Shown: positions 26,347 to 33,705 of the stretch, in pieces
Numbering within the stretch: position 1 is the stretch's first letter
Layout: the number at the start of each line of letters is the position of its first letter
Source of the DNA: Candidatus Latescibacterota bacterium
GTDB taxonomy: Bacteria; Latescibacterota; UBA2968; UBA8231
NCBI GenBank assembly: GCA_022820485.1
Contig: JAJEFJ010000014.1
Coordinates: forward strand, 98,630-162,629
Reading direction: 5' to 3'
Length of the DNA: 64,000 bases
The notes under the pieces: generated by a model
Databases searched by the model: none
What the model saw: only the letters and a program-made list of their open reading frames with translations
Told to the model about the DNA's origin: nothing
Translations under genes and position numbers: made by a program

Positions 26347-28308
26347 ATGACGACGGGAATGTTCCTGCTTGTCTCAATTGCCCTCGCCCTCAATGCGCGC
26401 GACGCTTCAGGCGTGATCATCTACCGCATCGGCACGCCCTTTTCCGAGGCGGAAAAGGATAGCCTAGAGGGAATCGGCATCGATTTCAGGGAGCTCGACT
26501 GGTCGGAAAACTCGCAGCTAGAGGACGCCCTCGATCCAGACTCGCTACAGGCGGGCGTACTGCAGCCCAATTTCTTCGCCGAAGACGAGGATATCGCCGC
26601 AACGCTGTTGAGCAGAGACGGCTGGGTGTCAGTGCAGCGGGAAGCTGGTAGGGGCAACTTCGACCAGACGGTCGGAAACCTGCTGGTCGATCAGGACCCG
26701 AGTACGGCGCACACATGGAAGGCCATAGATCAAGCGACCCTCGACTTTCGCGCCGCCTGTTGTAACGACCCCGGTGCATCGTTGAGAGTGCATTTCGATC
26801 TAGGCGGACGATTCCTCATCAGGGAGGTGAGACTGCGGACTCTGGCGGACAGGTCGGATCACTTCCTGGAGCAATTCGTCATCGGTGTCAGCGACGAGAG
26901 ATACGGTATAATTGGAAACGTCCCGAATCTCCCAACTGTTGTGGAGGTAGAGGGCAATACTGAACCCGAAGTCAGCGTGATGCTCGATCGACCCGTGACG
27001 ACCAACTTTGTACAGTTGCGGATCCTTCGGCAAACGCCCAAGGAGATCGGGCTGGCCGCTTTCGAGCTGTACGGGGGAGGGTACGTGAGGAAGGCCTCCT
27101 ATGAATCCGACGTCATTGAACTGGACGACATCGCCAGTCTAGGCGAGATGCGCTGGTCGGGACGGCAGGATCCCCACGCCCAAGTCGCGATTCGCACCCG
27201 GGCCGGTACCGATCCGCAGCCGGTCATTTTCTGGGAGACCCGCCCCGAGCAGCAGGACGTCGTCAGGTTTCTCCAAGGGGGCGGCGAGCTGAGTCTGACG
27301 GAGTACAAGCGCCAGTATGACAAACTGGCTGATTTCCTCAAGCCGGAAGACGAGCAGGACCGGGTGCGTCCCGACACGGAGCACTGGAGCTTTTATTCGA
27401 GTCCGTATGCGTTCGGGCATCCCGGGGTCCCCATTGCATCCCCCGGGCCGCGGAAGTTCGTCCAGATCAGAGTGGATTTTGCCTCTACTACCGTCGCAGA
27501 GGGGGGCAAGATCGACTACCTAGAGTTCAAGGCGTCGGTCCCGCCGTTGGTTCGCCGCTTGGTAGGGGAGATTCACCCGACCGAGACCGAGGTGGGCGAA
27601 GCGACGCAATTTACGTATTACATCAGTCCGACGATCCGCTCCACCGACAGCAGTTTTGACGCGGTGGAAATCGCGACGCCTTCGGGGATGGTGTCGGTCG
27701 ATTCGCTGCGCCTAGCCGGCATCGATCAGCAGGATTTCTCGTGGACTATTCACGAAGACGGTCTGGGGTTTGAGGTTCTGCTCCCGCGTCGACTGGAGCC
27801 GACGGACAGCGGTGCGCTGGTGGAGGTGGTGTTCACCGCTCCGATACTGAGAGAAGTGGGCACCCTGTTTGCAGGCAGGGTGTTCGACACGACCAAGCCG
27901 CACGAGGTGCGGCAGCGGGTCGTGCCGGGCAATGCTACCAATGAGATCGCAGGCGATCGCTTGTCGGTGAGAACGGCGCTGAGCGAATCGCTGGTGTTTT
28001 CGCCGCGGATCTCGCCGAATCCGTTCACGCCGAACGGCGATGGGGTGAATGAGGTGGTGAACATATCGTACAAGCTGCTGCGGTTGACCTCAGCGGTGCC
28101 GGTGTCGCTCGAGATCTACGATCTGTCGGGCCGGCTGGTGAGGCGAGTGTACGAGGGGGTGGACCCGGTGGGTGAGTACCGCCACACATGGGATGGCCGG
28201 GACGACTCGAACGGGCTGGTGCCGCCGGGGCTGTATCTGTACCGGCTGGTGGTGGACGTGCAGTCAGCGAAGGAGACCAGCAGCGGCGTCGTTGCGGTGG
28301 CCCATTGA
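26347..28308 (+). CDS. Exported discoidin-like protein with FlgD-Ig/CHU_C-like C-terminus (paralogue 1)
   Basis: 653 residues from the ATG at 26347; the frame is open far upstream but overlaps the CBM9-like gene there. A signal peptide ends near DASG. A discoidin-type domain (about 100-240; DPSTAHTW, VHFDLGGRFLIREVRL) is followed by a second beta-rich repeat. The C-terminal half holds a conserved block (VGEIHPTETEVGEATQFTYY, GFEVLLPRRL) and a final Ig domain with NPFTPNGDGVNE and a WDGRDDSNGLVPPGLYLYRL strand pair. Paralogues are at 33706, 43846 and 45630. Such C-terminal domains often act in surface sorting; that is inferred. Confidence 0.84.
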   Translation: MTTGMFLLVSIALALNARDASGVIIYRIGTPFSEAEKDSLEGIGIDFRELDWSENSQLEDALDPDSLQAGVLQPNFFAEDEDIAATLLSRDGWVSVQREAGRGNFDQTVGNLLVDQDPSTAHTWKAIDQATLDFRAACCNDPGASLRVHFDLGGRFLIREVRLRTLADRSDHFLEQFVIGVSDERYGIIGNVPNLPTVVEVEGNTEPEVSVMLDRPVTTNFVQLRILRQTPKEIGLAAFELYGGGYVRKASYESDVIELDDIASLGEMRWSGRQDPHAQVAIRTRAGTDPQPVIFWETRPEQQDVVRFLQGGGELSLTEYKRQYDKLADFLKPEDEQDRVRPDTEHWSFYSSPYAFGHPGVPIASPGPRKFVQIRVDFASTTVAEGGKIDYLEFKASVPPLVRRLVGEIHPTETEVGEATQFTYYISPTIRSTDSSFDAVEIATPSGMVSVDSLRLAGIDQQDFSWTIHEDGLGFEVLLPRRLEPTDSGALVEVVFTAPILREVGTLFAGRVFDTTKPHEVRQRVVPGNATNEIAGDRLSVRTALSESLVFSPRISPNPFTPNGDGVNEVVNISYKLLRLTSAVPVSLEIYDLSGRLVRRVYEGVDPVGEYRHTWDGRDDSNGLVPPGLYLYRLVVDVQSAKETSSGVVAVAH

Positions 28309-28324
28309 CAATCGCTTTTTCAGC

Positions 28325-29908
28325 ATGACCAGCACTGAGTTGCGTCGCCAATGCTGGCGACGCAAAGCTCGCGGTGGCGGCCCCAATACTGGGGCCGGAC
28401 TGCTCGTCGTCTGTGCGGCATTTGCCGTCTGCTTCCTAATATGCCCCCAGATGCTTCTCAGCCAAGAGTCCGCCGGACTGGCCCGACAGAGTGAACACCA
28501 CTACAGACTCGGTCTGCGCCATGTGCAGAGCGGTGACTTCCAGAGCGCCGAGCGGGAATACAGAAAAGCGATCGAGATGGACTCGACTGACGTTCGCCCG
28601 CGCGACGGCCTCGGCTTCGTCTATGCGCTGCAGAACAGATTCCGCGAGGCCGAGGCAGAATTCGAGCGAGTACTGGAGATCGATCCCGACTATGCGCCGT
28701 CTCTCTACAAGCTGGGCAAGATCTTCCTGATCCGCCGGGATCGCGAAAAAGCGAAGGATGCCTACGAAAGAGCGATCGCATCCGAGCCGACGTACTTCCT
28801 CGCTCATCACGGGCTCGGCATGATCTACTCGCAGGAGAGAAAACCGGCGGCGGCAGCGGAGCACTTCAAGACGGTGCTCCGGCTCAAGTCCGACTACGGC
28901 CCCTCCCGCTATCGACTTGGAGCCATCTATCTTCAGGAACAAGAATACGCCAAAGCGATAGCAGAACTGCAGCAGGCGGCAAAGCTGGTCGAGAATGAAC
29001 CGTCGGTCCACTACGTCCTCGGAGATGCGTACATGGCCATCGGCAGACTAAGCGAAGCGGCAGACGCATTTGCCGCGACCCTGCGGCTCGCCCCCCGTCG
29101 TGCAGATGCGCACGACAAGCTGGGACTCGTGTATACCGAACAGTCACACGTGCCCTTGGGAGCGGCCATGGCAGACCAGGACAAACTCGCTGCCGCGGTG
29201 GAGGAACACCGCAAGGCGGTTGAGCTAGCTCCCGACAACGGCTGGTTCCAGCACAACCTCGGCATGGCCTATGAGCGGCAGCGCAACTACGAGGAAGCGG
29301 TGGCGCAGTACAAAAAGACCCTGACGGTGGATCCCAACCTTGCGTACACGCGCTATCGCCTCGGTATGATTTACTCCAGAATCCGGAAATACGAGGAGGC
29401 TGTCGGCCAGTACAGGCAGGCAATTGAGCGCGAGCCGGACAACGCGCTTTTTCACTACGCCTTGGGAGCTGTGTATGCCCAGACCGGAAGGGCCGCAGAG
29501 GCGATCGCCGAGTATGAGAAGGCCATTGAACTCGACTACTTCAACACAGAAGCGCATTTCGGTCTCGCCAACGCCTATTTCAAGCAAGGGAATCGCCAAG
29601 AGGGCGAGAGGGAAATGCAGATATTCCGGCAGCAGCGCGAAGGCAACATCGCCGAACTCGAACGCAGCGTCGCCTTGGTCCCCGACAATCCGCAGTTCCA
29701 CTTCGAGCTCGCTGTGCAGTATGCCAGACAGGGACGAGACATCAGCGCCATTAGCGAGTACAAGCTCGCCATTGCTCTCGACCCGGCCAATGCCGAATAC
29801 CATCGCCGCCTCGGCGACGCCTACCTAAAAACGGGCAGGTACCACGAAGCGGATGAACAGTTCGAGATCGCTCGCCGACTGGAATCGGCAGACGAGAACG
29901 GACCATGA
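28325..29908 (+). CDS. TPR-repeat protein with N-terminal membrane anchor
   Basis: 527 residues from the ATG at 28325; the longer frame to 28172 overlaps the previous gene. One hydrophobic helix lies at about 23-45. After it come about 11 or 12 canonical TPR units of 34 residues (for example PDNALFHYALGAVYAQTGRA). Several repeats are highly similar to one another, suggesting recent expansion. It lies between a FlgD-Ig surface protein and an FG-GAP/ASPIC protein on the same strand (17 and 11 bases apart). TPR-plus-CRTAC1 gene pairs occur in several environmental phyla. Partner unknown. Confidence 0.86.
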   Translation: MTSTELRRQCWRRKARGGGPNTGAGLLVVCAAFAVCFLICPQMLLSQESAGLARQSEHHYRLGLRHVQSGDFQSAEREYRKAIEMDSTDVRPRDGLGFVYALQNRFREAEAEFERVLEIDPDYAPSLYKLGKIFLIRRDREKAKDAYERAIASEPTYFLAHHGLGMIYSQERKPAAAAEHFKTVLRLKSDYGPSRYRLGAIYLQEQEYAKAIAELQQAAKLVENEPSVHYVLGDAYMAIGRLSEAADAFAATLRLAPRRADAHDKLGLVYTEQSHVPLGAAMADQDKLAAAVEEHRKAVELAPDNGWFQHNLGMAYERQRNYEEAVAQYKKTLTVDPNLAYTRYRLGMIYSRIRKYEEAVGQYRQAIEREPDNALFHYALGAVYAQTGRAAEAIAEYEKAIELDYFNTEAHFGLANAYFKQGNRQEGEREMQIFRQQREGNIAELERSVALVPDNPQFHFELAVQYARQGRDISAISEYKLAIALDPANAEYHRRLGDAYLKTGRYHEADEQFEIARRLESADENGP

Positions 29909-29919
29909 GCTGACATCGG

Positions 29920-31626
29920 ATGGCTCGCCGTCTCTACACCTCCAGGCTCTATTTTCTCATTTCGATCTTCCTCTGTAGCCCCTTGCAGGCCGACGATGGG
30001 CCCGTGCTCGGCACCCGCGTGCAGTTTGTCGATGTCGCGGCAGAGGTCGGCGTCGCCTTGCTGAACGTCTCCGGTGATGGCCAACAGCAGTACGTGGTCG
30101 ATGCCTTCATTGGGGGGTCGGCCTTCTTCGACTACGACCGGGACGGGGACTTGGATTTGTATGTGTTGAACGGGTCGAGAGTGGGAGGATTTCCCGGCCG
30201 GGATCGTCCGCGCAATGCCCTCTACCGCAACGAGGGCGCGACGTTTGCAAACGCCACCGAAGAATCGGGTCTCGGGGACACCGGTTGGGGAATGGGCTGC
30301 GCTGTCGCCGATTACGACAACGACGGGGATGCGGATCTCTACGTGACCAACTACGGCAGCAACGCGCTGTACGAAAATCGGGGAGACGGGGCCTTTGTTG
30401 ATGTCGCGCAGCGCGCCGGAGTTTTCGGAGAGGAGGCATTCAGCACCGGATGTGCTTTCTTCGACTACGACCGCGATGGCGACCTCGACCTGTACGTGGC
30501 GAACTACGTCGATTTTGATCATTTCATGGAAACCACTCCCGACAGGAGACACGAGTGGCGGGGGTTGACCGTCCATTTCGGCCCGCACGGGATGCGGGGA
30601 GAGGCAGACGTATTCTACCGCAACGAGGGCGAGGGCGTCTTTTCCAATGCGACTGCCGCAGCCGGTCTCGTAGATCGCGACATGCTGTACGGACTCGGTG
30701 TAGTTGCGGGAGACTACGACAATGACGGCGATGCGGATATTTACGTGGCCAACGATACGGGCCCCAATTATCTCTACGAGAACAGGGGCGACGGGACCTT
30801 TGCCGATGTGGCTTGGATGAAGGGTGCGGCATACGGCGAGGGCGGCCAGTCACAGGGCTGCATGGGCATCGCCTTCGGAGACTACGACAACGACGCGTAT
30901 CCAGACATACTGGTCACCAACTTCTGGGAAGAGACGAACACCCTGTATCACAACGACGGCGGGCGGTTTTTCTCGGATCTCACGTTCGATGCGGGAGTGG
31001 GGTTGGAGAGCTTCCAGTTCCTCGCTTGGGGCACCGAGTTCTTCGACTACGACAACGACGGCGACAAGGATCTTTTCGTTGCCAACGGCCACGTCTATCC
31101 GCAGGTCGATAGGGCGAACCTCGGCGTCAGCTATGCCCAGATAAACCAACTGTTTGAGAATATGGGGGATGGCACCTTTGCCGAAGTGTCCCTGACCTCG
31201 GGCGCGGGACTGCAAATCGAGAAGGTAAGCAGGGGCGCTTCCTTCGGGGACTACGATGAGGACGGCGACCTCGACATATTCGTCTTAGAACTCAACGATC
31301 TTCCGACGCTGCTGCGCAACGACGGGGGTGCTCAAAACAACTATCTGATAGTCCGGACGGAAGGCACCAAAAGTAACAGGGACGGCATCGGCGCGCGGAT
31401 AAAACTCCGCTGCGGAGACGTGACGCAGGTCAATGAGGTGCGGAGCGGTTCGAGCTATCTATCGCAGAACGACTTGAGGGTCCACTTCGGCTTGGGCGAG
31501 TGCACTACTGTAAACCGGCTGGACGTATTCTGGCCGAGCGGCTTGGTCGAGAGCTTTGAAGATCTGTCCGCCAACAGGGTCTTGGTGATTCGCGAGGGAA
31601 GCGGAATCGTTCAGCCGAGCCAGTGA
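29920..31626 (+). CDS. Exported FG-GAP/VCBS-repeat protein with ASPIC/UnbV domain (CRTAC1-like)
   Basis: 568 residues with a signal peptide (ends near PLQAD). About seven FG-GAP-type repeats carry Ca2+-binding-like loops: DYDRDGDLDLYV, DYDNDGDADLYV, DYDNDAYPDILV and DYDEDGDLDIFV. They should form a beta-propeller. The last about 100 residues match the ASPIC/UnbV domain (IGARIKLRCGD, EVRSGSSYLSQNDLRVHFGLG, VFWPSGLVE). Such proteins are extracellular and probably bind ligands or partners; an enzymatic role is not shown. Last gene of the plus-strand exported cluster, ending only 33 bases from the integrase pseudogene. Confidence 0.92.
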   Translation: MARRLYTSRLYFLISIFLCSPLQADDGPVLGTRVQFVDVAAEVGVALLNVSGDGQQQYVVDAFIGGSAFFDYDRDGDLDLYVLNGSRVGGFPGRDRPRNALYRNEGATFANATEESGLGDTGWGMGCAVADYDNDGDADLYVTNYGSNALYENRGDGAFVDVAQRAGVFGEEAFSTGCAFFDYDRDGDLDLYVANYVDFDHFMETTPDRRHEWRGLTVHFGPHGMRGEADVFYRNEGEGVFSNATAAAGLVDRDMLYGLGVVAGDYDNDGDADIYVANDTGPNYLYENRGDGTFADVAWMKGAAYGEGGQSQGCMGIAFGDYDNDAYPDILVTNFWEETNTLYHNDGGRFFSDLTFDAGVGLESFQFLAWGTEFFDYDNDGDKDLFVANGHVYPQVDRANLGVSYAQINQLFENMGDGTFAEVSLTSGAGLQIEKVSRGASFGDYDEDGDLDIFVLELNDLPTLLRNDGGAQNNYLIVRTEGTKSNRDGIGARIKLRCGDVTQVNEVRSGSSYLSQNDLRVHFGLGECTTVNRLDVFWPSGLVESFEDLSANRVLVIREGSGIVQPSQ

Positions 31627-31658
31627 CGGCGGCCTGACGTGTACTGGACACTACTCGA

Positions 31659-31919
31659 CTAACGGACAGTGTCAGCTCCGGCATTGATCAGCAGATGGGG
31701 TTTTAGTCGGGTAGATGCCGCCACATTGCGGTCGACAGCTAGATGGGACGGGAAGGCTTCGATCTCTCGCTTTCCCATCTGCTAGGGGTGTTTCTTTCCG
31801 TGAAAGAGAATGAAACGCCGTATCCACGAGACGTAGGTTTTCTCGGTCTTCCGGAAGTAGTGCTTCAGACGGATGGTTTCCCGCACTTGATCGAGCAGTT
31901 TCTTCGACTCCGGGGGCAT
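31659..31919 (-). pseudogene. Integron-integrase-like tyrosine recombinase, N-terminal remnant
   Basis: Minus-strand translation from the ATG at 31919 (ribosome site AGAGGTGAG upstream) gives a stretch with LLDQVRETIRLKHY, RTEKTYVSWIRRFI-like KTEKTYVSWIRRFILFHGKK and, after an in-frame TAG at 31784-31782, QMGKREIEAF, HLAVDRNVAAST. This is the SAM-like core-binding N-domain of integron integrases, where HPxxMG...EAFLxxLA is conserved. Similarity fades after AAST and a stop ends the frame at 31659. The catalytic R, HxxR and Y are absent. So this is an inactive fragment, about 87 codons of roughly 320, oriented away from the cassette at 32049, the usual integron layout. Confidence 0.82.
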
Positions 31920-32054
31920 AATCTCACCTCTAATGTCTCGATTGATGGGCTGACCTGCATGTGTTAATTTGGTAACAAGATGTGAACTTCTCTCTACACA
32001 AGAGAAATATAGATATATTGCTCAATTTATTGTTTTTTAACTTCATCGTTAGCA
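31920..32054. other. Probable attI/leader region with cassette insertion point
   Basis: This AT-rich gap separates the integrase remnant from the first cassette gene. It ends with GTTAGCAC (32048-32055), which fits a G|TT cassette junction. Its 8 bases are the exact reverse complement of GTGCTAAC at 32517-32524 at the far end of the cassette. A 6-bp inverted repeat TTCTCT/AGAGAA lies at 31988-32006. A TATATT box at 32014-32019 could belong to a cassette promoter, but no convincing -35 box is seen. The attI identity is inferred from layout. Confidence 0.6.
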
Positions 32055-32057
32055 CTT

Positions 32058-32516
32058 ATGACTGACCTCTCGCACTTGGAATCCACACTTGTCGGAGTCG
32101 CTGGCGAATACTTTGTTGCTGCGGAACTGTCGCTCCGCGGGTATCTTGCGTCGGTGACACTTCGAAATAGCCGAGGTATCGACATCATTGCAAGTAGTGC
32201 AGATGCGTCCAAGTCAGTATCCATCCAAGTCAAAACAAGCAAAGGCAAGACTCCGAGCTGGATCCTGAGCAAGAAATCCGAGGATTTTTTCTCTGACTCT
32301 CATTTCTACGTGTTTGTCTTACTCAAATCCCTTGGAACCCGGCCAGACTTTTTCGTTGCCCCAAGCATTGCGGTCGCGAAATACATCTGCACCACGCAAA
32401 GGGAATGGCTGAAAGGGTCAAAACGTGATGGAACCCAACGCCAGGATTCGAACATGAGGAAATTTGACGACCCCGAAGGTCAACACCGCGAGCGTTGGGA
32501 CGTTCTGGGGCTATGA
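32058..32516 (+). CDS. PD-(D/E)XK-like protein encoded by an integron cassette
   Basis: 152 residues. The first 90 carry a PD-(D/E)XK-nuclease-like pattern: GEYFVAAELSLRGY (motif I Glu), NSRGIDIIAS (motif II Asp) and VSIQVKTSKG (the Q/E-x-K motif III). This layout is shared by several DUF4365-like or Holliday-resolvase-like families. The rest (100-152) is charged and helical without a known motif. No ribosome site is seen before the ATG, which lies 9 bases after the cassette junction. The TGA ends one base before the attC R box at 32517. This compact fit is typical of cassette genes. Nuclease activity is not shown. Confidence 0.8.
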   Translation: MTDLSHLESTLVGVAGEYFVAAELSLRGYLASVTLRNSRGIDIIASSADASKSVSIQVKTSKGKTPSWILSKKSEDFFSDSHFYVFVLLKSLGTRPDFFVAPSIAVAKYICTTQREWLKGSKRDGTQRQDSNMRKFDDPEGQHRERWDVLGL

Positions 32517-32589
32517 GTGCTAACCAGTCGCTCCAGCCGACAGCCAACCCGTTTCGTGGCTCGTCCGCGGCTGAGCTTGGTCGTTATGT
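32517..32589 (+). other. attC-like integron recombination site
   Basis: About 73 bases. Left box GTGCTAAC (32517-32524) and right box GTTATGT (32583-32589) frame an imperfect palindrome. GCTC-C-AGCCG pairs with CGGCTGAGC, leaving one unpaired C, and an inner AGCCA/TGGCT hairpin has a 10-base loop. Bulged bases, a length of 57-140, terminal RYYYAAC/GTTRRRY-like boxes and position directly after a stop codon are attC hallmarks. The left box is the exact complement of the junction at 32048-32055, as expected because the two form one site in the excised circle. The right box deviates from GTTRRRY at one base. Confidence 0.75.
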
Positions 32590-32620
32590 GGCGGAACGTT
32601 TGAGGTGAGAATCACTGTCT

Positions 32621-32767
32621 ATGAAGGTTTGCATTGTCGGGGCGTCAGGAAAGCTCGAAAGGTACATGGTGCAGCACGCGCTTGACCGGGGCTACGAAGT
32701 TGTGGGGGTCTGTCGGGAGCAGAGCGTTGGCAAGCTCGGAGCGCTGAGGAAGCCAAGGAAATGTTGA
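32621..32767 (+). pseudogene. Truncated NAD(P)-binding Rossmann protein (NmrA/atypical SDR-like)
   Basis: 48 codons starting MKVCIVGASGKLERYMVQHA, then GYEVVGVCREQSVGKLGA. The GASGxL loop and VxGVxR second strand match the first beta-alpha-beta unit of NmrA-like or atypical short-chain dehydrogenases, normally 200-300 residues. The frame ends at 32767. Another frame continues EEAKEMLKEIAIGNAGGG to a stop at 32799-32801, which could be the remaining C-terminus after an internal deletion. It lies right after the attC-like site and may be a decayed second cassette. Confidence 0.6.
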
Positions 32768-32896
32768 AGGAGATCGCGATTGGTAACGCAGGTGGTGGCT
32801 AATCACAAGTTAGTTCGCCAAACTCTCTCCTCTGGACGGCCGAAGCCAGCCGACGTACTTTTCGTTTATGGCACAATATATACCTGTGGGAGAGCG

Positions 32897-33130
32897 ATGA
32901 TGCGCGAATCGGATCTCTTAGCCCGTATCACAATTGATCCAGAACAATGTGGAGGACGTCCCTGCATCCGGGGAATGCGCATCCGCGTCAACGACGTACT
33001 CGAACTCCTCGCCGCTGGCGAGACGCCTGAGCAAATCCTAGCAGACTATTCCTATCTCCAGCCGGATGATATTGCCGCTAGTCTTCTGTACGCGGCGCAT
33101 CAGCTTGATCACCCCATTCTAGCCGCCTAG
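32897..33130 (+). CDS. DUF433 family protein, probable antitoxin
   Basis: 77 residues from the ATG at 32897 (GGGAGAG immediately upstream; the second ATG at 32900 is equally possible). The frame is open to 32780 but that part is not conserved in character. Residues ITIDPEQCGGRPCIRGMRI and LLAAGETPEQILADYSYL match DUF433, a winged-helix-type domain of VapB-like antitoxins. It is followed 16 bases later by a DUF5615 PIN-like gene, the usual toxin partner. The antitoxin probably binds the operon promoter and the toxin. Confidence 0.88.
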   Translation: MMRESDLLARITIDPEQCGGRPCIRGMRIRVNDVLELLAAGETPEQILADYSYLQPDDIAASLLYAAHQLDHPILAA

Positions 33131-33146
33131 GATTGGGGGCGTCACA

Positions 33147-33536
33147 GTGGGCGATGAGTCGAATCGCGCCGAGACTCTCCAATCCTGGATCGACGCTCAA
33201 CTGCCGCCCGCTCTGGCACAATGGCTACAGCGGGCACACGGCACCGAGGCGAGGCACGTCGAAGACCTTGGGCTCCACCGTGCGGAGGACACGAAGATCT
33301 TCACCGAGGCGCGGGCAACGGACCGCCCGGTTGTAGTCGTTACGAAGGACGACGACTTCTCAAAGCTACTCGGCCAGCATGGGCCGCCACCGCAGGTAGT
33401 TTGGGTACGGTGCGGCAACATAACGAACCGAGAACTCCGTCGCATCATGATTGAAACTTGGGCGAACGCGGTCGCGCTACTCTCAGCGGGTGAAGCACTT
33501 GTCGAGATCCGGCGACGCAGTGATGGGGCTAGCTAA
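33147..33536 (+). CDS. DUF5615 PIN-like protein, probable toxin
   Basis: 129 residues from a GTG at 33147. Residues QSWIDAQLPPALAQWL, HVEDLGLHRAEDTKIF, VVVVTKDDDFSKLL and PPQVVWVRCGNITN match the DUF5615/Mut7-C-like PIN domain, with acidic residues D16-type (IDAQLPP), ED in the second motif and DDDF for metal binding. Such proteins are predicted RNases paired with DUF433 antitoxins. The N-terminus has about 13 extra residues before the family start. Its TAA overlaps an AGCTAAC box (33531-33537) that resembles an attC left box. Toxicity is not shown. Confidence 0.86.
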   Translation: MGDESNRAETLQSWIDAQLPPALAQWLQRAHGTEARHVEDLGLHRAEDTKIFTEARATDRPVVVVTKDDDFSKLLGQHGPPPQVVWVRCGNITNRELRRIMIETWANAVALLSAGEALVEIRRRSDGAS

Positions 33537-33705
33537 CGAAGCGCTGTTGGAAGGTGGGCTCAGCCCTTTCGCGGACTTGGAGGGCCCCTTAGCGCACTTA
33601 AGCGACAACGTAAAAGAGCCGTGCTACCCTGTCGAGGATTTTTCGTTGATGGAGGGCCTGCCCAACATCTCTACCGACCTACAATCCCAACGTCCCGCCG
33701 AGGTT

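Noticed and set aside
21305..31626. Selenoprotein genes near tRNA-Sec
   Set aside because: I looked for reading frames continuing through TGA with a Cys-like context in the adjacent genes and found none convincing.
31659..31700. Ankyrin-like LLINAGADTV at the end of the integrase remnant
   Set aside because: Only about ten residues match the ankyrin consensus and no repeat follows, so chance is likely; it may just be decayed sequence.
33418..33424. ACATAAC as partner box for GTTATGT at 32583
   Set aside because: It is inside the DUF5615 coding frame (GNITN is a conserved motif) and no second box or palindrome follows.
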